Shown here: positions 7,990-16,238 of the stretch, piece after piece
How the letters are laid out: each line of letters opens with the position of its first letter
Position numbering within the stretch: the stretch's first letter is position 1
Source of the DNA: JAIBJN01 sp963784175
Lineage (GTDB): Bacteria; Actinomycetota; Thermoleophilia; Gaiellales; Gaiellaceae
DNA length: 64,000 nucleotides
Assembly (NCBI GenBank): GCA_963784175.1
Contig: CAWAQJ010000014.1
Location: forward strand, 558,001-622,000
Reading direction: 5' to 3'
Notes under the pieces: model-generated
What the model was told of the DNA's origin: nothing
Database searches by the model: none
The model's input: only the letters and a program-made list of their open reading frames with translations
Translations under genes and position numbers: made by a program

Positions 7990-8793
7990 GTGACCGAGCA
8001 CGTCGAACACAGCCCCTGGATCGAGCGTGGCGCGCGCTTCGGTCTGGCGACCAAGGGTTTCTCGTACATCCTCGTCGCCGTCATCGCCCTCAGGGTTGCC
8101 GCCGAAGGCGGCGGCCAAACGGAGAGCAGGGAAGGCGCGCTGAAGACGCTCGCCGACGAGCCGTTCGGGTGGGCGCTCCTGGCCATCGTCGCGCTCGGCT
8201 TCGCGAGCTACGCGATGTGGCAGCTTGCCCGCGCGATGTTCGACCGCGAGGACGAGGGCCACGACGCGACGGGCATCGGCAAGCGGCTCGGCCAGGCCGC
8301 CAAGGCCCTCGTCTACGGAGCCCTCGCGGTGATCACTGCCTCGCTTCTCTTCGACTCTGGCGGCGGAGGCGGAGGCGGCCAGAGCGAGGACAAGGCCACG
8401 GCGATCGCGCTGGACTGGCCCGGCGGTCGCTGGATCGTCGGCGGCGTAGGTCTGGCCATCATCGGCGCGGGCGTCTTCAACGCCTACCGCGCGCTCTCCG
8501 GCTCCTTCCGGGACAAGCTCCACGAGGAGCAGATGAGCGGCGCCGAACGGCCCTGGTACACGGCTCTCGGCATCGCCGGGCACCTGGCTCGGGCGGTCGT
8601 CTTCGCGATGATCGGCTTCTTCGTGGTGCGCGCCGCGTACCAGTACGACCCCGACGAGGCGATCGGGCTCGACGGCGCGCTCCAGAAGCTCGCCGGTGAG
8701 ACCTACGGGCCGTTTCTCCTCGGCGCGGTCGCACTCGGCCTCGGTGCCTACGGCCTGTTCTGTCTCGTCGAGGCCAAGTACCGCGAGGTCTAG
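7990..8793 (+). CDS. DUF1206 membrane protein
   Basis: 267 residues with six hydrophobic segments arranged as three repeated two-helix units. Each unit begins with an aromatic/small pattern such as GARFGLATKGFSYILVAVIALR, GQAAKALVYGALAV or GIAGHLARAVVFAMIGFFVVRAA, which is the DUF1206 signature. A Gly-rich loop (8 Gly) follows the second unit. Function is unknown; the family is broadly found in soil actinobacteria. Its stop overlaps the stop of the convergent sigma-factor gene by 4 nt. Confidence 0.85.
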   Translation: MTEHVEHSPWIERGARFGLATKGFSYILVAVIALRVAAEGGGQTESREGALKTLADEPFGWALLAIVALGFASYAMWQLARAMFDREDEGHDATGIGKRLGQAAKALVYGALAVITASLLFDSGGGGGGGQSEDKATAIALDWPGGRWIVGGVGLAIIGAGVFNAYRALSGSFRDKLHEEQMSGAERPWYTALGIAGHLARAVVFAMIGFFVVRAAYQYDPDEAIGLDGALQKLAGETYGPFLLGAVALGLGAYGLFCLVEAKYREV

Positions 8794-9824
8794 ACCACAC
8801 CCTGAAGGGCGGCGATCTCGCGGCGAACCGCGAGCCGCTCGAGGGCCTTCGCCTCGATCTGTCGGACCCGCTCGCGGGTGAGGCCCAGCTGCCGGCCGAT
8901 CTCCTCGAGCGAGGCCGGGTCACGCTCGCCGTTCAGGCCGTAGCGGAGCTTCAGCACCTTTCGCTCACGGTCGGGGAGCTCGTCGAGAGCATCGTGGAGC
9001 GCCTCCTGGGCCAGGTTGATCGTCACCGCTTCGTCGACCTCGTCCTCCTCGCCGGCGACGAGCTCCTTGAACGTCGTCCCGCTCTCCTCGGCGATGGGCT
9101 TGTCGAGGCTCGTGACCGCACGCGCGACGGCCCGCACCTCCACGACCTGGTCGACGGTGATCCGCGCCGCCTCGGCGACCTCTTCGTCGGTCGGCATGCG
9201 GCCGAGCTTCGGGGCGAGGTCGCGCTCCGCGCGCGACATGCGCTGTTCGCGCTCGACGATGTGGACCGGCACGCGGATCTCGCGCGACTTGTTGGCGACG
9301 CCGCGCTGCACGGCCTGACGGATCCACCACGTCGCGTAGGTCGAGAACTTGAAGCCCTTGCGCCAGTCGAACTTCTCGACGGCGCGGATGAGCCCGATGA
9401 TCCCCTCCTGGACGAGGTCGAGCAGCGAGAGCCCGTGGCCCTGGTAGCGCTTCGCGATCGAGATGACCAGCCGCAGGTTCGAGTTGATCATCTGCTCCTT
9501 GGCCTCGAGGTCGCCGCGCTCAACGCGCTTGGCGAGCTCGACCTCCTGCTCCTTCGTCAGGAGCGGATAGCGGCCCACCTCGTTCATGAAGAGCTGGAGC
9601 GCATCCGTCGTGGCGGTGGCGAGGTCGCCGTTCACGTAGGTGGCCTTCGCCTCGCGCCCGCAGTCGTCGCGCAGGTCGATCCCGCGACGCTCGATCTCCT
9701 CGTAGAGCGCTTCGATCTCGCCCTCGCCGAGGCCCAGTGAGTCGACAAGGCCGTCGACCTCGGAGTACTCGAGGCACTCGTTCTCCTCGCCGCGGTCGAG
9801 CATCGCTTGGAGCTCGCGGTCCAT
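8790..9824 (-). CDS. sigma-70 family RNA polymerase sigma factor (principal type)
   Basis: 344 residues. A short acidic region 1.1 (1-60) is followed by region 1.2 (DALQLFMNEVGRYPLLT), region 2 with LVISIAKRYQGHGLSLLDLVQEG and the -10-reading helix FKFSTYATWWIRQAVQR, region 3, and region 4 with ERKVLKLRYGL and the HTH ASLEEIGRQLGLTRERVRQIE. This is the layout of RpoD/SigA-type or close group 2 factors. The ribosome site GAGAGGAGA precedes the ATG. It is divergent from the radical SAM gene, and its promoter region contains a LexA box. Confidence 0.9.
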   Translation of the reverse strand: MDRELQAMLDRGEENECLEYSEVDGLVDSLGLGEGEIEALYEEIERRGIDLRDDCGREAKATYVNGDLATATTDALQLFMNEVGRYPLLTKEQEVELAKRVERGDLEAKEQMINSNLRLVISIAKRYQGHGLSLLDLVQEGIIGLIRAVEKFDWRKGFKFSTYATWWIRQAVQRGVANKSREIRVPVHIVEREQRMSRAERDLAPKLGRMPTDEEVAEAARITVDQVVEVRAVARAVTSLDKPIAEESGTTFKELVAGEEDEVDEAVTINLAQEALHDALDELPDRERKVLKLRYGLNGERDPASLEEIGRQLGLTRERVRQIEAKALERLAVRREIAALQGVV

Positions 9825-9857
9825 GGCTCTCCTCTCACCTTACGCGAGATCAGCAAT

Positions 9858-9871
9858 CGAACATATGTTCT
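9858..9871. promoter_or_regulatory. LexA (SOS) box
   Basis: CGAACATATGTTCT matches the Gram-positive and actinobacterial LexA consensus CGAACRNRYGTTYG at 13 of 14 positions. It directly abuts a -10 box TATACT (9871-9876) that lies 10 nt before the GTG of the radical SAM gene, so bound LexA would block that promoter. It may also affect the divergent sigma-factor gene, whose start is 34 nt away. Confidence 0.75.
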
Positions 9872-9886
9872 ATACTGAGCCGGGAC

Positions 9887-10795
9887 GTGGCTCGCGCGCA
9901 GTACCTGGAGGACACCTGCAAGTCGGCTCTGAACCGGGTGCCGGACATGAGCCGCGTGCCCTTCCGCTGGACGGTGAATCCCTATCGGGGCTGCATGCAC
10001 AGCTGCCACTACTGCTTCGCCCGCGCCTTCCACACGTACCTCGACATGGACATCGGTGAGGACTTCTCCTCGAAGATCGTCGTGAAGACGAACGTCGCCG
10101 AGGTGCTCCGGCGCGAGCTCGCGGCGCCACGTTGGGAAGGCGAGACGGTCGCCATGGGCACGGCCACCGACCCCTACCAGCAGTGCGAGGCGCGCTACCG
10201 GCTGACCCTGGGCATCGTCGAGGCTCTCGCCGATTTCCGTAACCCGCTCTCGATCCTGACGAAGTCGACGCTGATCGCGCGCGACCTGGACGTGTTCAAG
10301 CGGCTGAACAACGTCGCGGCGCTGTCGGTCTGCATGAGCGTGGGCACGCTCGACGAGGACGTGCGCCGCGTCGTCGAGCCGGGCACCCCGCCTGGCCGCA
10401 AGCGGCTCGAGATCCTCAAGCGCTTCTCCGATGCCGGCATCCGCACCGGCGTCCTCGTCGCCCCGGTCCTCCCCGGGTTGACCGACGACGAGGAGCACCT
10501 GGACGAGGTGCTGGCCGCGTGCGCCGAGGCGGGCGTCGCGTGGGCCTCGGTCATCATCCTCCATGTCCGCTCGACCATCCGCGACCACTTCATGCCGTGG
10601 CTCAAGGAGGCGTACCCGTGGCTCTACCCGCGCTACGTCGAGCTCTACGGGAACCGCTCCTATGCGCCCAGGGCCTACAGCGAGCAGGTGGGCGAGCGCT
10701 TCGCACGGCTGCGCCTGCGCCACGGGATCTCGGCCAGCGGCGGGTCGCGCGCCGTGCCGGCGAGCCGCGAGCAGCAACTCGCGCTGGCCGTCTAG
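9887..10795 (+). CDS. radical SAM protein (Rv2578c-like family)
   Basis: 302 residues. The Cys triad CxxxCxxC is at C36, C40 and C43 (NPYRGCMHSCHYCFAR), the form typical of the SplB-like/Rv2578c group. AMGTATDPYQQCE and LTKSTLIARDLDVF follow as in that group. It should bind a [4Fe-4S] cluster and SAM; the substrate is unknown. The GTG at 9887 is chosen because TATACT lies 10 nt upstream. The adjoining LexA box suggests induction by DNA damage, which fits the spore-photoproduct-lyase-like family. A terminator-like hairpin follows. Confidence 0.85.
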   Translation: MARAQYLEDTCKSALNRVPDMSRVPFRWTVNPYRGCMHSCHYCFARAFHTYLDMDIGEDFSSKIVVKTNVAEVLRRELAAPRWEGETVAMGTATDPYQQCEARYRLTLGIVEALADFRNPLSILTKSTLIARDLDVFKRLNNVAALSVCMSVGTLDEDVRRVVEPGTPPGRKRLEILKRFSDAGIRTGVLVAPVLPGLTDDEEHLDEVLAACAEAGVAWASVIILHVRSTIRDHFMPWLKEAYPWLYPRYVELYGNRSYAPRAYSEQVGERFARLRLRHGISASGGSRAVPASREQQLALAV

Positions 10796-10869
10796 CTCAA
10801 GCCGTCTCTGCTCGGTGTCGCGCTCCGGCTTGCCGTTTCCAACGTCATCCGGCGTCGTGCTCAGCAGGT

Positions 10870-10898
10870 CTGGAGCCGGGACGCCCTCCCGGCTCCAG
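10870..10898 (+). terminator. terminator-like hairpin after the radical SAM gene
   Basis: Perfect 11-bp stem CTGGAGCCGGG / CCCGGCTCCAG with a 7-nt loop, 75 nt past the stop. The following run is CCCCTT, so the U-tract is poor. The rest of the 256-nt gap to 11052 holds a second small hairpin (GAGGGG / CCCCTC) and nothing gene-like. Confidence 0.55.
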
Positions 10899-11051
10899 CC
10901 CCTTCGTGCAGCCGCAGTTCCGAGAGAGGGGCATTCCCATTCCCCTCGTCTTTACAGACGCTCGGAGATGAGAAAACTTGTGGCGCCTGTCACGTTTTTG
11001 GGCGGAAGAAGGCCAGGCGTGGGCATGTCACTGCGCGCTAGCGTGTCGAGC

Positions 11052-11981
11052 ATGGCCGCGCCCGTCCGCATCGGCACGTGCTCCTGGGCGGACGAGGCGC
11101 TGACCAAGCACTGGTACCCGAAGGGCGTGTCCTCCGCGGAGGAGCGGCTGCGCTACTACGCGGACCACTTCTCGACCGTGGAGGTGGACTCGACCTACTA
11201 CCGCCTGCCCGACGAGTCAATGGTCGGCAACTGGGCGCAGCGGACGCCGGACGGGTTCGTCATGCACGTGAAGGCCTTCGGGGTGATGACCCGCCACCCG
11301 GTGAAGCTCGAGCAGCTCCCTCCCGATCTCCGGGAGGCCGCGGACGTGGACGAGCGCGGCCGCGTGAACCGCCCGTCGCGCGAGCTGCGCGGCGAGGTCT
11401 TCGAGCGCTTCCACCGCGCCCTCGAGCCGTTGCGCTCGGCCGGGAAGCTCGGCGGCATCCTGCTCCAGTTCCCCTCGTACATCGTCGCCAAGGACCTCTC
11501 GCGCGATTACCTCACCTGGGCGGTGGAGCAGCTTCGCGGCGACAGGGCGCTCGTCGAGTTCCGCCATCGCAGCTGGCTCGACGACGAGAACCGCGAGGCC
11601 ACGTTGTCCTTCCTGGAGGAGCTCGGCGCCACCCACGTCGTCGTCGACGCGCCGAAGACGGAGGCCAAGAATCTGGTGCCAACCGTCATCGCGGCGACCG
11701 CCTCGCTAGCGTACGTCCGCATGCACGGCCGCAACGCGGGGACGTGGAACGCCCGGGGTGGAAGCGCGAGCGACAGGTTCAACTACCTCTACTCGAACGA
11801 GGAGTTGAGGGAGTGGGTCGAGCCACTGCGTGAGCTCTCGGACCGCTCCGAGGAGGTCTACGTCCTTTTCAACAACAACCGCTGGAGCAAGGCGCCGAGC
11901 GGCGAGCTTTCGGCTCAGGCACCGGTCAATTCGTCCGCTTTACGGGAAATACTGGCAAGTTCGGGGGTACCAACCGGGTAG
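11052..11981 (+). CDS. DUF72 domain protein
   Basis: 309 residues with the DUF72 TIM-barrel pattern: VRIGTCSWADEALTKHWYPKG at the start, YYADHFSTVEVDSTYYRLP, GFVMHVKAFG, LGGILLQFPSY, VEFRHRSWL and VRMHGRNAGTW. The family includes YecE; its biochemical role is not settled, although metal-dependent or nucleic-acid-related hydrolysis has been suggested. The start at 11052 gives the usual N-terminus; GTG 11043 and ATG 11025 are in-frame alternatives without better ribosome sites. Confidence 0.85.
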   Translation: MAAPVRIGTCSWADEALTKHWYPKGVSSAEERLRYYADHFSTVEVDSTYYRLPDESMVGNWAQRTPDGFVMHVKAFGVMTRHPVKLEQLPPDLREAADVDERGRVNRPSRELRGEVFERFHRALEPLRSAGKLGGILLQFPSYIVAKDLSRDYLTWAVEQLRGDRALVEFRHRSWLDDENREATLSFLEELGATHVVVDAPKTEAKNLVPTVIAATASLAYVRMHGRNAGTWNARGGSASDRFNYLYSNEELREWVEPLRELSDRSEEVYVLFNNNRWSKAPSGELSAQAPVNSSALREILASSGVPTG

Positions 11982-12031
11982 CCCGCGCGCTACCGTTCAA
12001 GTCGCAGGGGAGATCGACCGATGGGACTGAT

Positions 12032-12823
12032 GTGGGGAGCCGTCTAGGCACACATGCTCTTTGGACCGTCGCGCTGAGCGCCGTGATCACGTTGCTCGCG
12101 CTGGCGCCCGTCATCCTGCCCGGCGACAGGCCGCTGGACATGCTTCCCGCACCCCTCCAGGGCACGGGCGAGATCGGCGCGGTCGTCGCCAACCCTCTCG
12201 CACCGCCGAAGTCTCCGCAGCAAGAGCAGGCTGAGCCCGAGCAGAGCGCAGCGCCGTCCCCACCGGCGTCTGAGCCCACTGCCTCGGGCGTGCTCGGAGA
12301 CACGGCCTCTTCATCGGATCCCCCGCCCGCCGAGCCGGCCCCCACCCGGCCCGGCGGCGGTGGTTCCACTCCGTCGAGGCCGAGTCACCCCCAGGAGCCG
12401 GACAGCCCGCTTCCGCCGCCTCCTCCGCCCCCCAACGGGCCGGAGCCGCAGGAGCCGTCGCCTCCGCACAAGCCGCCCAAGCCTCCCCACGGCGGACAGC
12501 CCGGGAAGGACCGCGACGACAGGCGGGAAGAGCGGAGAGAGCGCCGCGAGGAGCGCAGGGCCGACCGCGACGAGCGGCGGGCCGAAAAGGAGAAGCGGCG
12601 CGAGGAGCGCAGAGCCGACCGCGACGAGCGGCGTGACGAGAAGCGCGCGGACAAGCAGAAGCGCCGCGGCGAGAAGTCCCATCGCGGCGACCGCGGCGAC
12701 GAGCGCCGGAGCGACCGCGGAGACCGCGGAGACCGGCACGACCGGGGCGATCGCCACGACAGGCGCGACCGCGACGATCGTGGCAACCGGCACGGCAAGA
12801 ACAAGCGCCACAACCGCAACTAG
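12032..12823 (+). CDS. membrane-anchored Pro-rich, Arg/Asp-rich low-complexity protein
   Basis: 263 residues in three parts: a single hydrophobic segment (about 9-30), a Pro/Ser/Glu linker (about 60-160, including a run of 9 Pro), and a C-terminal third made almost entirely of R, D, E, K, G and H in short repeats such as RREERR, RADRDERR and DRGDRHDRGD. No folded domain is visible. The tail would behave as a flexible charged polyampholyte, in the cell wall if the anchor is a signal anchor. Coding is supported by strict high-GC third positions and by the position between two same-strand genes. Function unknown. Confidence 0.6.
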   Translation: MGSRLGTHALWTVALSAVITLLALAPVILPGDRPLDMLPAPLQGTGEIGAVVANPLAPPKSPQQEQAEPEQSAAPSPPASEPTASGVLGDTASSSDPPPAEPAPTRPGGGGSTPSRPSHPQEPDSPLPPPPPPPNGPEPQEPSPPHKPPKPPHGGQPGKDRDDRREERRERREERRADRDERRAEKEKRREERRADRDERRDEKRADKQKRRGEKSHRGDRGDERRSDRGDRGDRHDRGDRHDRRDRDDRGNRHGKNKRHNRN

Positions 12824-12868
12824 CGCCTGCCCCTCTGGGGCTCGCCGACCGGCAACTAAGCTGATCGC

Positions 12869-13519
12869 GTGGCGGCTGAGCACAGCCCGATCGTCCATCG
12901 CGTGCGGCCCGCTGCAGGCGAGCCTGCGGGCGCCCTCGTCCTTTCGCACGGCCGCGGAGCCAACGAGCTCGACCTCATGCCGCTCCTCGACCTGCTCGAC
13001 CCCGAGCAGCGCCTCGTCGGCCTGCTCCCCCGAGGACCGCTGTCACTCCCGCCGGGGGGCGCGCACTGGTACATCGTGCGCGAGGTCGGCTACCCGGACG
13101 CGCCGACCTTCACGGAGACCTTCGCGGCCGCCTCGTCCTGGCTCGACGAGGCTCTCGAGGAAGCCGGCGTGCCCATAGACCGCGCTGTGCTGGGCGGCTT
13201 CTCGCAGGGGGCTGTGATGTCGTACTCGCTGGGCCTGGCCGCCTCGCGGCCGCGACCCGCGGGAATCATCGCGATGAGCGCCTTCCTTCCGACGGTCGAC
13301 GGATTCGAGCTCGACCTGGAAAGTGCAGCGGGGATGCCCGTCTCGGTCTCGCACGGGACGTACGACCCTGTGATCAGCGTTGACTTCGGCCGCGACGCGC
13401 GCGACCGCCTACGCGCCGCCGGCGCCGACGTCCACTACCGCGAGGATCCGGTGGCGCACCAAATCGCCCCGGGCGCGCTCACCCAGGCCCGAGCGGTGCT
13501 CGGGCAAGCGCTCCCGTAG
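12869..13519 (+). CDS. phospholipase/carboxylesterase-type alpha/beta hydrolase
   Basis: 216 residues. It has LSHGRGANELDLMPL (oxyanion region), the nucleophile elbow GGFSQGAVMSY, an acidic residue in HGTYDPVISVDFGR, and His in DPVAHQIAP. This is the YpfH/acyl-protein-thioesterase-like arrangement; esterase activity on small esters is expected. GTG start. It begins 45 nt after the low-complexity gene and is convergent with the transporter gene that follows. Confidence 0.85.
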   Translation: MAAEHSPIVHRVRPAAGEPAGALVLSHGRGANELDLMPLLDLLDPEQRLVGLLPRGPLSLPPGGAHWYIVREVGYPDAPTFTETFAAASSWLDEALEEAGVPIDRAVLGGFSQGAVMSYSLGLAASRPRPAGIIAMSAFLPTVDGFELDLESAAGMPVSVSHGTYDPVISVDFGRDARDRLRAAGADVHYREDPVAHQIAPGALTQARAVLGQALP

Positions 13520-13522
13520 CGC

Positions 13523-14134
13523 TCAGCCGAAGCGGTGGCGCACCGCGACCCGCACGCCCTCCACTGCGAGCCCGCTCGCGATGAGCAGCGCGACGATCGG
13601 GTCTGCCCACCACCAGTCGAAGGCGGCGTTCACCACCAGCGCCGCGAGCGTCGTGGCCGCGAGCGCGGCGGAGGCGAGCGTGAGGATCGCGTCGCCCCGC
13701 ATCGCCCCGCTGGAGAGACCGGCCGCGACGTCGAGCTTCAGCTTCCCGAGCCAGGGCAGCACGAGAAGGGAGGCGGTGGCGATGACGGCGCCGAAGACCG
13801 AAGCCTCGGGGTGCTCGCCCGATGTGAGCCCTCGCACCGCCTGGAAGCCGACATAAAGGGCAACGACCACCATCGCGAACGCCACCCCGTACTGCGCGCG
13901 CCGCTCCAGCCGTTCCGCGCCGACCGGGTCCCGCCGCTCCCGCGAGAAGCGCCACACCAGGATGACCGAGGCGGAGGTGTCGAGGAGTGCGTTCAGGGCG
14001 AACCCGGCCAAGGCAGGGCTTTCGTCGAGGATCGAGACGACGAGCGCCAGCGCCCCGACGACGCCGTTCCACGCGATCGTGAAGAACGACAGCCGCAGCG
14101 CGGACGTGAGCAGCTCGGAACGGGTTCGATTCAA
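13523..14134 (-). CDS. cation efflux (CDF-type) transporter, short form
   Basis: 203 residues and about six hydrophobic segments, as in cation diffusion facilitators, but without the C-terminal cytoplasmic domain. The expected acidic residues are present in helix 2 (ALNALLDTSASVIL) and helix 5 (MRGDAILTLASAAL); the usual His of the HxxxD pairs is replaced by Asn or Arg, so metal specificity is unclear. It probably exports a divalent cation. It stops 4 nt from the convergent esterase gene. Confidence 0.7.
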   Translation of the reverse strand: MNRTRSELLTSALRLSFFTIAWNGVVGALALVVSILDESPALAGFALNALLDTSASVILVWRFSRERRDPVGAERLERRAQYGVAFAMVVVALYVGFQAVRGLTSGEHPEASVFGAVIATASLLVLPWLGKLKLDVAAGLSSGAMRGDAILTLASAALAATTLAALVVNAAFDWWWADPIVALLIASGLAVEGVRVAVRHRFG

Positions 14135-14236
14135 CGCGCTTCCTTTCGGCGGGGCGCGTCCTCCCGCCTCCTCAGTCTCCGATACGGAGCGCTATCCAGC
14201 GCGGCTGGGTCGGCGGACGCTCGACGCCGATTCTAG

Positions 14237-14899
14237 CTAGGAGGTGAGCTCGCCGAAGGCCTCGGCAGGCCGCTTCTCGCCCGCGACGACGAGCACGTCG
14301 CCTTGCTGCACCACGGTCTCGGGCGTCGCGTATGTGAACGACCCGCCCGCCGGCTTGATGCAGACGACGGTGACGCCGTAGCGCTTACGAACCTCGGCGT
14401 CGGCCAGCGTCTTCCCCACCAGCTCGCGCGGAGCGGTCGTCTCGACGAGAGCGAAGCCCGGGTCGAGCTCGAAGTAGTCGAGGATCGAGCCGGCCAGGCT
14501 GTGGCCGACCCGGATCCCCATGTCGCGCTCCGGGAACACGACCTTGTGCGCACCGATCCGCGTGAGGATGCGGCCGTGCGGCTCTGTGACGGCCTTCGCC
14601 ACGATCTTCTCGACCCCGAGATCGACGAGAACGCCCGTGGTGAGAATGCTGGCTTCGAGGTCGGTGCCTATCGCCACGACGGCAGTCGAAAACTCGGAGA
14701 TTCCGAGCTGGCGCAGCGCTTCTTCGCTCGTCGAGTCCGCCTCGACGACGTGGGTCAAGACGCCGGAAAGCCCCTGGACGATCCTCGCGTCGGCGTCGAT
14801 CCCGAGCACCTCGTGACCCATGCCCACGAGCGTCGCGGCGAGGCCTCCGCCGAAGCGGCCAAGGCCGATGACGACGAACTCCCGGGTTGCCTTACCCAA
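14237..14899 (-). CDS. ktrA: TrkA/KtrA-type potassium channel regulator
   Basis: 220 residues: an RCK_N Rossmann domain (GLGRFGGGLAATLVGMGHEVLGID at 12-35) and an RCK_C domain (about 140-220). Single-RCK proteins of this size are KtrA-like cytosolic gates that bind ATP, ADP or NAD and control KtrB. It starts with TTG inside the last codons of ktrB (8-nt overlap, ATT GGG TAA over TTG GGT AAG), so the two are translationally coupled, which supports a functional pair. It is the last gene of the potassium operon. Confidence 0.9.
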   Translation of the reverse strand: MGKATREFVVIGLGRFGGGLAATLVGMGHEVLGIDADARIVQGLSGVLTHVVEADSTSEEALRQLGISEFSTAVVAIGTDLEASILTTGVLVDLGVEKIVAKAVTEPHGRILTRIGAHKVVFPERDMGIRVGHSLAGSILDYFELDPGFALVETTAPRELVGKTLADAEVRKRYGVTVVCIKPAGGSFTYATPETVVQQGDVLVVAGEKRPAEAFGELTS

Positions 14900-16238
14900 T
14901 GATTGGACGCTCCTCGGGGAAGCGGTACAGCTTGCGTCGCTCGCGCAGGACGAGAGCGATGCCGAGTGTATGCGGCCCGACGCGCCCGAGGTACATGAGC
15001 GCGATCAGAATCCACTGCCCGAAGCTGGCGAAGTCAGCGGTTACACCCGTGGAGAGCCCGACCGTCCCGAAGGCGGACAGCGCCTCGAAGAGCGTCTGCG
15101 AAAGCGTGAACTCGCTTTGGGCCATGAGCGCGAGCGTGCTCACGACCACAGCGACCAGGGCGACCGTCGCCACGGTGAAGGCCTGGCGCTGCGCGTGTGC
15201 CGGCACGCGTCGCGAGAACGTGCTCACATTGGGGTCGCCCCGTAGCTCCGCCCAGACCATCAGCGCGAGCACCGCGAGCGTCGTCACCTTGATCCCCCCG
15301 CCCGTGGACGCGCTTCCCGCGCCGATGAACATGAGGAAGTCGGTGACGAACAGCGTCTCCAGCTCCATGTCGCCGTAGTTGACGGTGTTGAAGCCCGCCG
15401 TACGCGGCGAGACCGCCTGGAAGAACCCGACCAGCAGCTTGCCGCCGGTGTCGAATGGGCCCAGAGTGCCGGCATTGCTCCATTCGAAGGAGAGCACGGC
15501 GACCGTGCCACCGACGAGGAGCAGCGCCGTGACGACAAGCGTGAGCTTCGTGTGCAGGCTCCAGCGGCTCGGGAGCCTCGGTGTGCGCCAGAGCTCGAGC
15601 CAGACCGGAAATCCGATGCCGCCCGCGATGATGGCGAGCGCGACCGTGACGCAGATCCACCCGTCGGTCGCGAACGGCGTCAGGTTGTCGGTCCAGAGGG
15701 CGAAGCCTGCATTGTTGAACGCCGTGATGGAGTGGAAGACGCCGAGGTAGAGCGAGCGCCCGAACGAGTAGTCGTAGCCCGTCCACCAGCGAATGGTCAG
15801 GACGGTGGCGAAGATCGCCTCGAAGACGAGGCTCATGGTCGCCACTGCGTAGACGAGCCGGCGCACGTCGGAGAGGAGCGGCGCCGCCACCTCGGCCTGG
15901 GCGAGCAGCCGGCCGCGGAGCCCGAGCCTCCCCGCGACGATGAAGAGGAGCAGGGAGGCGAGCGTCATGATCCCGAACCCGCCGACCTGGACGAGGCACA
16001 TGATCACGACCTCGCCGAAGGACGACCAATAGGTCGGGGTGTCGACGACGACCAGGCCGGTGACGCAGATGGCCGACGTCGAGGTGAAGATCGCGGTCAG
16101 AAACGGCGCCCGGTCGCCGGTCTCGGTCGCGAACGGGAGCATGAGGAGGCCCGCGCCGATCAGGATCCCGATCCCGAAGGCGGCAACGACGAGCTGTGCC
16201 GGGTGGCGGCGGGCGAGCCAGGCTCTCAGGTACGCCAA
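14892..16238 (-). CDS. ktrB: KtrB/TrkH-type potassium transporter subunit
   Basis: About 448 residues from TTG 16238. It has the four pore-loop repeats of the Trk/Ktr/HKT superfamily: FTSTSAICVTGLVV, FHSITAFNNAGFAL, FQAVSPRTAGFNTV and FEALSAFGTVGLSTG. The last pore and its mate KtrA indicate Ktr-type K+ (possibly Na+-coupled) uptake. An ATG at 16292 would add residues that only mirror the end of the upstream gene in another frame, so I prefer TTG 16238, which has GAGG 6-9 nt upstream and overlaps the previous stop by 13 nt. Confidence 0.88.
   Translation of the reverse strand: MAYLRAWLARRHPAQLVVAAFGIGILIGAGLLMLPFATETGDRAPFLTAIFTSTSAICVTGLVVVDTPTYWSSFGEVVIMCLVQVGGFGIMTLASLLLFIVAGRLGLRGRLLAQAEVAAPLLSDVRRLVYAVATMSLVFEAIFATVLTIRWWTGYDYSFGRSLYLGVFHSITAFNNAGFALWTDNLTPFATDGWICVTVALAIIAGGIGFPVWLELWRTPRLPSRWSLHTKLTLVVTALLLVGGTVAVLSFEWSNAGTLGPFDTGGKLLVGFFQAVSPRTAGFNTVNYGDMELETLFVTDFLMFIGAGSASTGGGIKVTTLAVLALMVWAELRGDPNVSTFSRRVPAHAQRQAFTVATVALVAVVVSTLALMAQSEFTLSQTLFEALSAFGTVGLSTGVTADFASFGQWILIALMYLGRVGPHTLGIALVLRERRKLYRFPEERPIIG

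Noticed and set aside
12311..12949. Minus-strand frame antisense to the Arg/Asp-rich protein
   Set aside because: It reads as Val/Ala/Leu-rich repeats caused by the complementary codons; the plus-strand frame has a hydrophobic anchor, linker and same-strand neighbours.
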